Source of the DNA: CALXZG01 sp034184445
Lineage (GTDB): Bacteria; Pseudomonadota; Alphaproteobacteria; CAAHEQ01; UBA3637
NCBI GenBank assembly: GCA_034184445.1
Contig: JAXFZX010000129.1
Coordinates: 1-19,640 of the forward strand
Direction of reading: 5' to 3'
DNA: 19,640 nt
Positions 16,152 through 19,640 of this stretch are shown here, one piece after another (within the stretch, counting starts at the first letter, position 1; every line of letters begins with the position of its first letter). A model generated the notes under the pieces. The model was not told the DNA's origin and did no database searches. It worked only from the letters and a program-made list of their open reading frames with translations. A program made the translations under genes and the position numbers.

Positions 16152-16689
16152 GTGTGCTTTGGAGTAAAGAATCCGCCATACCGCCTATTTTCTGGCGCAG
16201 GGTATAAATGTGGCTTTCCAATGTATGGGTTTCCGTATCGGGACTATAATTCCAGACTTGTTTTAAAAGAGCCTCTTTAGAGAGTGCATTCGGGTAAGCC
16301 GATGCCAGTGCCGATAATAAATCGTTCTCTTTTTCTGTAAGTAAAATAAGGGCTCCATTTGCTTTGTTCATCAAAGACCGATCGCCGGCACGGAAAATAA
16401 AATCGGCATTTTCAAAGGTAATGCGTTGAGTTAAGCGATTAAGAACAGATTGCAAATCATGCACCAAATCTATGGGATGAACAGGTGTTTTGATCTGGTA
16501 AAAAGAGCCTGTGATAGTGTGTCCCAATGTAATAACGGGGGTATTCCCCAATCCGTCAGGCAGGGAATCCTCGGCCACCAATACGGCATCATAGTGGTGG
16601 TCGGGAGTATAAACCTCTACCATAAGGGAAGATAAAACCTCCAATAAAGTATCCCGACACAGATTATTTTTGACAATCAGTCCAATCAT
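16114..16689 (-). CDS. OmpR/PhoB-type winged-helix regulator with degenerate receiver domain
   Basis: The 191-residue product has an intact C-terminal Trans_Reg_C winged helix (about 105-190): LTEKENDLLSALASAYPNALSKEALLKQVW, then HTLESHIYTLRQKIG, then GYVLVP. This is the OmpR/PhoB DNA-binding pattern. The first 90 or so residues are shorter than a normal receiver (about 120). They retain receiver-like strands but lack the acidic pair at the start (KN instead), and the phospho-acceptor strand reads YDAVLVAEDSLPDG, with an extra residue and no obvious aligned Asp. An IKTP segment resembles the conserved Lys-Pro. It is probably an orphan pseudo-response regulator not controlled by phosphorylation; no kinase gene is adjacent. 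The start at 16689 is preferred over 16776: AAGG lies six bases upstream and the receiver strand begins there. Confidence 0.88.
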   Translation of the reverse strand: MIGLIVKNNLCRDTLLEVLSSLMVEVYTPDHHYDAVLVAEDSLPDGLGNTPVITLGHTITGSFYQIKTPVHPIDLVHDLQSVLNRLTQRITFENADFIFRAGDRSLMNKANGALILLTEKENDLLSALASAYPNALSKEALLKQVWNYSPDTETHTLESHIYTLRQKIGGMADSLLQSTPMGYVLVPVHPE

Positions 16690-16692
16690 GTA

Positions 16693-16721
16693 TTGCCTTT
16701 TTTTAAAAGATGTTATAAAAT
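16693..16721 (+). promoter_or_regulatory. Candidate promoter of the waaA-lpxK-lpxL operon
   Basis: TTGCCT (16693-16698) and TAAAAT (16716-16721) are separated by 17 bases; a TATAAA two bases upstream is an alternative -10 with a less favourable 15-base spacer. Initiation would be near 16728. The waaA start follows with AAGGG (16741-16745) as ribosome-binding site. Confidence 0.5.
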
Positions 16722-16741
16722 CTAGCCCTATCGATTCGCAA
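16712..16741 (-). promoter_or_regulatory. Candidate promoter of the winged-helix regulator gene
   Basis: On the minus strand, TTGCGA (16741-16736) and TATAAC (16717-16712) are separated by 18 bases. Initiation would be near 16705, about 16 bases before the ATG, leaving room for the AAGG ribosome-binding site. The -10 region overlaps that of the divergent waaA promoter. Confidence 0.5.
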
Positions 16742-16753
16742 AGGGAATAGAGC

Positions 16754-18016
16754 ATGTTGATTAAACTATACCGCATTTTTACCGTTTTGGCAACGCCTTT
16801 TATTCTGATTTTACTTTTTATACGGCGGCGGCGCGGAAAAGAAGATGCCCTTAGGTGGCGGGAACGGTTGGGAAAACAATTACCTCAGCGACCCAACGGA
16901 CGCTTAATTTGGATGCATGGTGCCAGCGTGGGGGAATGTCTGTCTATGCAACCGTTGATCCATCGGTTGCTGGAAAAAAATCCGAACCTTTATATTATGG
17001 TGACTTCGGGAACCGTCACATCGGCAGAATTGATGAAAAAACGATTACCAAACCATGCCTTTCATGTCTATGTGCCGGTGGATATGCCAAGGGCTGTGCG
17101 CCGGTTTATAGCTCACTTTAAACCCGATGCGGTTCTGTGGTTTGAATCCGAATTTTGGCCAAATGCCCTGAGTGAAATTCATCGGGAAAAGATACCCTTA
17201 GTGCTATTAAACGGACGCATTTCGGACAGGTCTTTCAGGCGGTGGCAAAAAGCCTTATGTATGATAAAGCCAATATTGGGGCTCTTCACTTTTGTGTTCG
17301 GGCAAACAGAAGAAGATGCCCGAAGGCTTCGGGTATTGGGAGCACCAGATGCCGTGTGTGTAGGCAACATTAAATGTGCAGCACCGCCGGCTCCTTTTCA
17401 TGCGGATGAGTTGAAAAAATTATCTGAGGCTATCGGTCAACGCCCTTGTTGGGTGGGAGGAAGCACGCATCCCGATGAAGAATCCCAAATGGCAGATATT
17501 CATCAAGCCCTATTGGCGGAGTTCCCTAATTTGTTGACAATATCGGCTCCGCGCCATCCGGAACGACGGGCAGAAGTAAAAGCTGCCTTTGAAAAACGGG
17601 GGCTTGCGGTTGCGGTTCGATCACAAAAAGAACCAATTACCGAGCAGGTTCAGGTGTATCTGGCAGATACTTTGGGCGAAATGGGGTTAATTTATCGGTT
17701 GGCTCCGATTGTGTTTGTGGGAGGGTCACTCATTCCATTCGGTGGGCAAAATATGTTGGAACCGATGCGTTTAAAACGCGTGGTGATGATTGGACCATAC
17801 GCCTTTAATTTTAGGGCAATCGTGGCTTCGGGGCAAGAAAAAGGAGCTTTGTTGGAAGTGGCTGATAAAGAGGCGTTGAAAAACAAACTGGCCTTTTACT
17901 TAACACATCCGGATAAAGCCAAAATGTTGGCCGAAAAAGCCGAAGCATTGGCGTGTTCGGAAATGGCTGTCTTGGATCGGGTCTATGATGTGTTGGAATC
18001 AAGAGGGATCGTATGA
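16754..18016 (+). CDS. waaA: 3-deoxy-D-manno-octulosonic acid (Kdo) transferase
   Basis: WaaA (KdtA) transfers Kdo from CMP-Kdo to the lipid IVA precursor at the inner face of the cytoplasmic membrane, the first step of the LPS inner core. The 420-residue protein has one N-terminal membrane anchor (about 8-23) followed by a basic RRRRGKEDALRWRERLG segment. The catalytic region is HGASVGECLS, with the essential glutamate at E61. The GT-B N-domain shows TSGTVTSAELM, VYVPVDMPRAVRRF and DAVLWFESEFWPN. The C-domain has VFGQTEEDARRLRVLGAP, VGGSTHPDEE, APRHPERR and the nucleotide-sugar loop FVGGSLIPFGGQNMLEP. All are typical. The number of Kdo residues added cannot be read from the sequence. The stop overlaps the lpxK start as ATGA. 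Confidence 0.96.
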   Translation: MLIKLYRIFTVLATPFILILLFIRRRRGKEDALRWRERLGKQLPQRPNGRLIWMHGASVGECLSMQPLIHRLLEKNPNLYIMVTSGTVTSAELMKKRLPNHAFHVYVPVDMPRAVRRFIAHFKPDAVLWFESEFWPNALSEIHREKIPLVLLNGRISDRSFRRWQKALCMIKPILGLFTFVFGQTEEDARRLRVLGAPDAVCVGNIKCAAPPAPFHADELKKLSEAIGQRPCWVGGSTHPDEESQMADIHQALLAEFPNLLTISAPRHPERRAEVKAAFEKRGLAVAVRSQKEPITEQVQVYLADTLGEMGLIYRLAPIVFVGGSLIPFGGQNMLEPMRLKRVVMIGPYAFNFRAIVASGQEKGALLEVADKEALKNKLAFYLTHPDKAKMLAEKAEALACSEMAVLDRVYDVLESRGIV

Positions 18017-18990
18017 AAGCACCGAAATTTTGGTATTATCAAAAATCCGTTTTGGGTAAAATGTTAAACCCGTTGGGGCGCATCTATGGATGGTCGGTCG
18101 CCCGCCGATTTAAACGCGTAAAACCCTATCAGGCGGGAGTCCCAGTCATTTGTGTGGGTAATCTATCCGTTGGCGGAACGGGTAAAACACCGGTGGCATT
18201 GGCTATCGGAAAAATGATGCAAGAAATGAATATCCCCTTCTTTTTCCTAAATCATGGGTATAAAAGTAAGAAAAAAACGATCATCGTTGATACCATAAAA
18301 ATGTCCGCTCTGGAAGTGGGAGATGAGGCTATGCTATTGGCAATGGAGGCTCCAACCGTCGTGGATAATCATCGGGCACGCGGAGCGCAGTTGGCCGAAC
18401 GGTCAGGGGCAAAGGCCATTATTATGGATGATGGATTTCAAAACCCAAGTCTAATAAAAACATTGTCTTTGGTCGTGGTGGATGGCAAAACGGGATTTGG
18501 AAACGGGCGACTGATACCGGCAGGCCCCTTACGTGAAAGTGTGTCACGCGGATTGTTGCGGGCAGATGCCGTCATTATATCTGGGCAAGATGAGGCGCGT
18601 GTGACAGATATTATTCGGGAACAAGCACCGGATATGCCGATTTTTACCGGTCATTTTGAACCAGATGAAAAAGTTATTCAAAAATGGCGGGGGAAAAAAG
18701 TGATGGCTTTCGCAGGAATCGGGCGACCGGAAAAATTCTTTGAAATGTTGAAACTATATGGGGTGTCTGTTGTTAAAACAGCCGTATTCCCAGATCATTA
18801 TGACTATACACAGTTTGATCTGGACAACTTAATCAGCGAAGCAGGACAATTACCATTGATGACAACAACAAAAGATTTTGTTAAAGTACCACAAAATATG
18901 AAAGCAAAAATTGTGCCGGTGGCGGGGCAATTTATCTTTGACAATCCGGCGGAACTGCAATCTTTATTGAAAGGAATATTAGTGCCATGA
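18013..18990 (+). CDS. lpxK: Tetraacyldisaccharide 4'-kinase
   Basis: LpxK phosphorylates the 4' position of the lipid A disaccharide using ATP, giving lipid IVA, the acceptor for WaaA. The 325-residue product has a membrane-associated amphipathic N-terminus (PLGRIYGWSVARRFKRV), the P-loop GNLSVGGTGKTP at residues 49-60, the Walker B-like MDDGFQNP segment with D139 and D140, and PAGPLRE. The C-terminal half has FAGIGRPEKFF, then FPDHYDYTQFDL, then TTTKDFVK. Length and motif order are normal. It overlaps waaA and the acyltransferase gene by four bases on each side (ATGA), so the three enzymes are made from one translationally coupled message. Confidence 0.96.
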   Translation: MKAPKFWYYQKSVLGKMLNPLGRIYGWSVARRFKRVKPYQAGVPVICVGNLSVGGTGKTPVALAIGKMMQEMNIPFFFLNHGYKSKKKTIIVDTIKMSALEVGDEAMLLAMEAPTVVDNHRARGAQLAERSGAKAIIMDDGFQNPSLIKTLSLVVVDGKTGFGNGRLIPAGPLRESVSRGLLRADAVIISGQDEARVTDIIREQAPDMPIFTGHFEPDEKVIQKWRGKKVMAFAGIGRPEKFFEMLKLYGVSVVKTAVFPDHYDYTQFDLDNLISEAGQLPLMTTTKDFVKVPQNMKAKIVPVAGQFIFDNPAELQSLLKGILVP

Positions 18991-19640
18991 AATCCGAAGA
19001 AGGCATTCGTCAATCTCGCCGAAAGTGGTATCAATGGCTGTTAACAGATCCGTTGGTAGCATTGGTGGCGGTGTTGTTTTGGGGGATCTTTAAAATTCTA
19101 CCGGTCCAAGCAGCATCAAAGTTGGGAGCTGTCTTGGGGGCTTGTGTGGGCAAAATCATGTGCCGCAGAAACCATATTGGGCGGGTGAACTTAAAAATTG
19201 CGTTTCCGGATAAATCAGAAGCAGAACGCAATCAAATCTTAAAAAAGATGTGGCAACATTGGGGACGGTTCTATGCCGAAATGCCTCATGCAAAACAATT
19301 ACTGAAAACAGCGAAAATAATAGGGATTGAAAACTTAAAAAAAATGGATAAAGAGGGCAAAGGCGGATTTGTGTGCTCGGCGCATCTGGGAAATTGGGAA
19401 TTAGCGGTATCGGCACCACTATTTGGTCAATTCTATTTAAATCCCGTTTATCGGCGCGCCAATAACCCATGGCTAGATCGGTTAATGTTTGCTCGCAGAA
19501 CAGGTGTCTTAATCCCCAAAGGAATCTTGGGTGCACGGAAGATCGTAGAAGTATTGAAAAAAGGGGGCGTCATCGTGATGCTGTGTGACCAGAAATTGCG
19601 CGAAGGGATAGAAGTGCCTCTGTTCGGAAAAATGGCAAAA
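18987..19640 (+). CDS. Lipid A acyltransferase (LpxL/LpxM-type), 3' end outside window
   Basis: The ATG overlaps the lpxK stop (ATGA), and the frame is open to the last base of the window, giving 218 visible residues of an expected 290-310. It belongs to the LPLAT / lauroyl-myristoyl acyltransferase family, which adds secondary acyl chains to Kdo-lipid IVA at the inner membrane. Visible evidence: an N-terminal hydrophobic segment (about 22-38), an NLKIAFPDKS motif near 68-77, the catalytic HX4E motif in SAHLGNWE with H133 and E138, YRRANNPWLDRLM (the lipid-binding arginine block), and the LCDQK segment followed by VPLFGK. LpxL versus LpxM specificity, or acyl-chain choice, cannot be told. Its position directly after waaA and lpxK fits the pathway order. 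Confidence 0.93.
   Translation, partial: MKSEEGIRQSRRKWYQWLLTDPLVALVAVLFWGIFKILPVQAASKLGAVLGACVGKIMCRRNHIGRVNLKIAFPDKSEAERNQILKKMWQHWGRFYAEMPHAKQLLKTAKIIGIENLKKMDKEGKGGFVCSAHLGNWELAVSAPLFGQFYLNPVYRRANNPWLDRLMFARRTGVLIPKGILGARKIVEVLKKGGVIVMLCDQKLREGIEVPLFGKMAK

Overview
This window looks like a chromosomal core-gene region of an alphaproteobacterium with moderate GC (mid-forties by eye; not computed). The strongest lineage clues are the run DUF2066-like gene, AI-2E/PerM permease, HdaA-type DnaA relative, ftsK, lolA, and the lipid A/Kdo block waaA-lpxK-lpxL. Together these mark a Gram-negative cell with lipid A and Lol transport. The proteins read as alphaproteobacterial but not as any species I can name; an uncultivated, possibly host-associated lineage is a guess. 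I see no phage, insertion sequence, CRISPR array, tRNA or rRNA.

Layout: 1-1490 is the 3' part of a YejA-like peptide-binding protein. From 1517 a near-consensus sigma70 promoter drives valS, two small paralogous membrane proteins of unknown function, pheS and pheT (1580-8513). On the minus strand, 9597-8538 carries a HIT-family nucleotide hydrolase with its own terminator, then a promoter, a roughly 170-nt highly structured RNA ending in an intrinsic terminator, and an XRE-type regulator whose start codon abuts the terminator's T-run.

From 9687 a tightly packed plus-strand operon encodes the DUF2066-like secreted protein, a PerM-like permease, HdaA, FtsK, LolA and a secreted ankyrin-like protein. 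It links replication control, chromosome segregation and outer-membrane lipoprotein delivery. A minus-strand pseudo-response regulator (16689-16114) converges on it. Its promoter overlaps, back to back, the promoter of the waaA-lpxK-lpxL operon, which runs off the window end.

The part most worth a second look is the structured RNA at 9057-8889 (minus strand). It can form a contiguous pseudoknot that competes both with an internal hairpin and with the base of the terminator. That is the geometry of a cis-acting attenuator or riboswitch in front of the XRE gene, or else of a free-standing small RNA. The tandem unknown membrane paralogs inside the synthetase operon are the second most interesting element.
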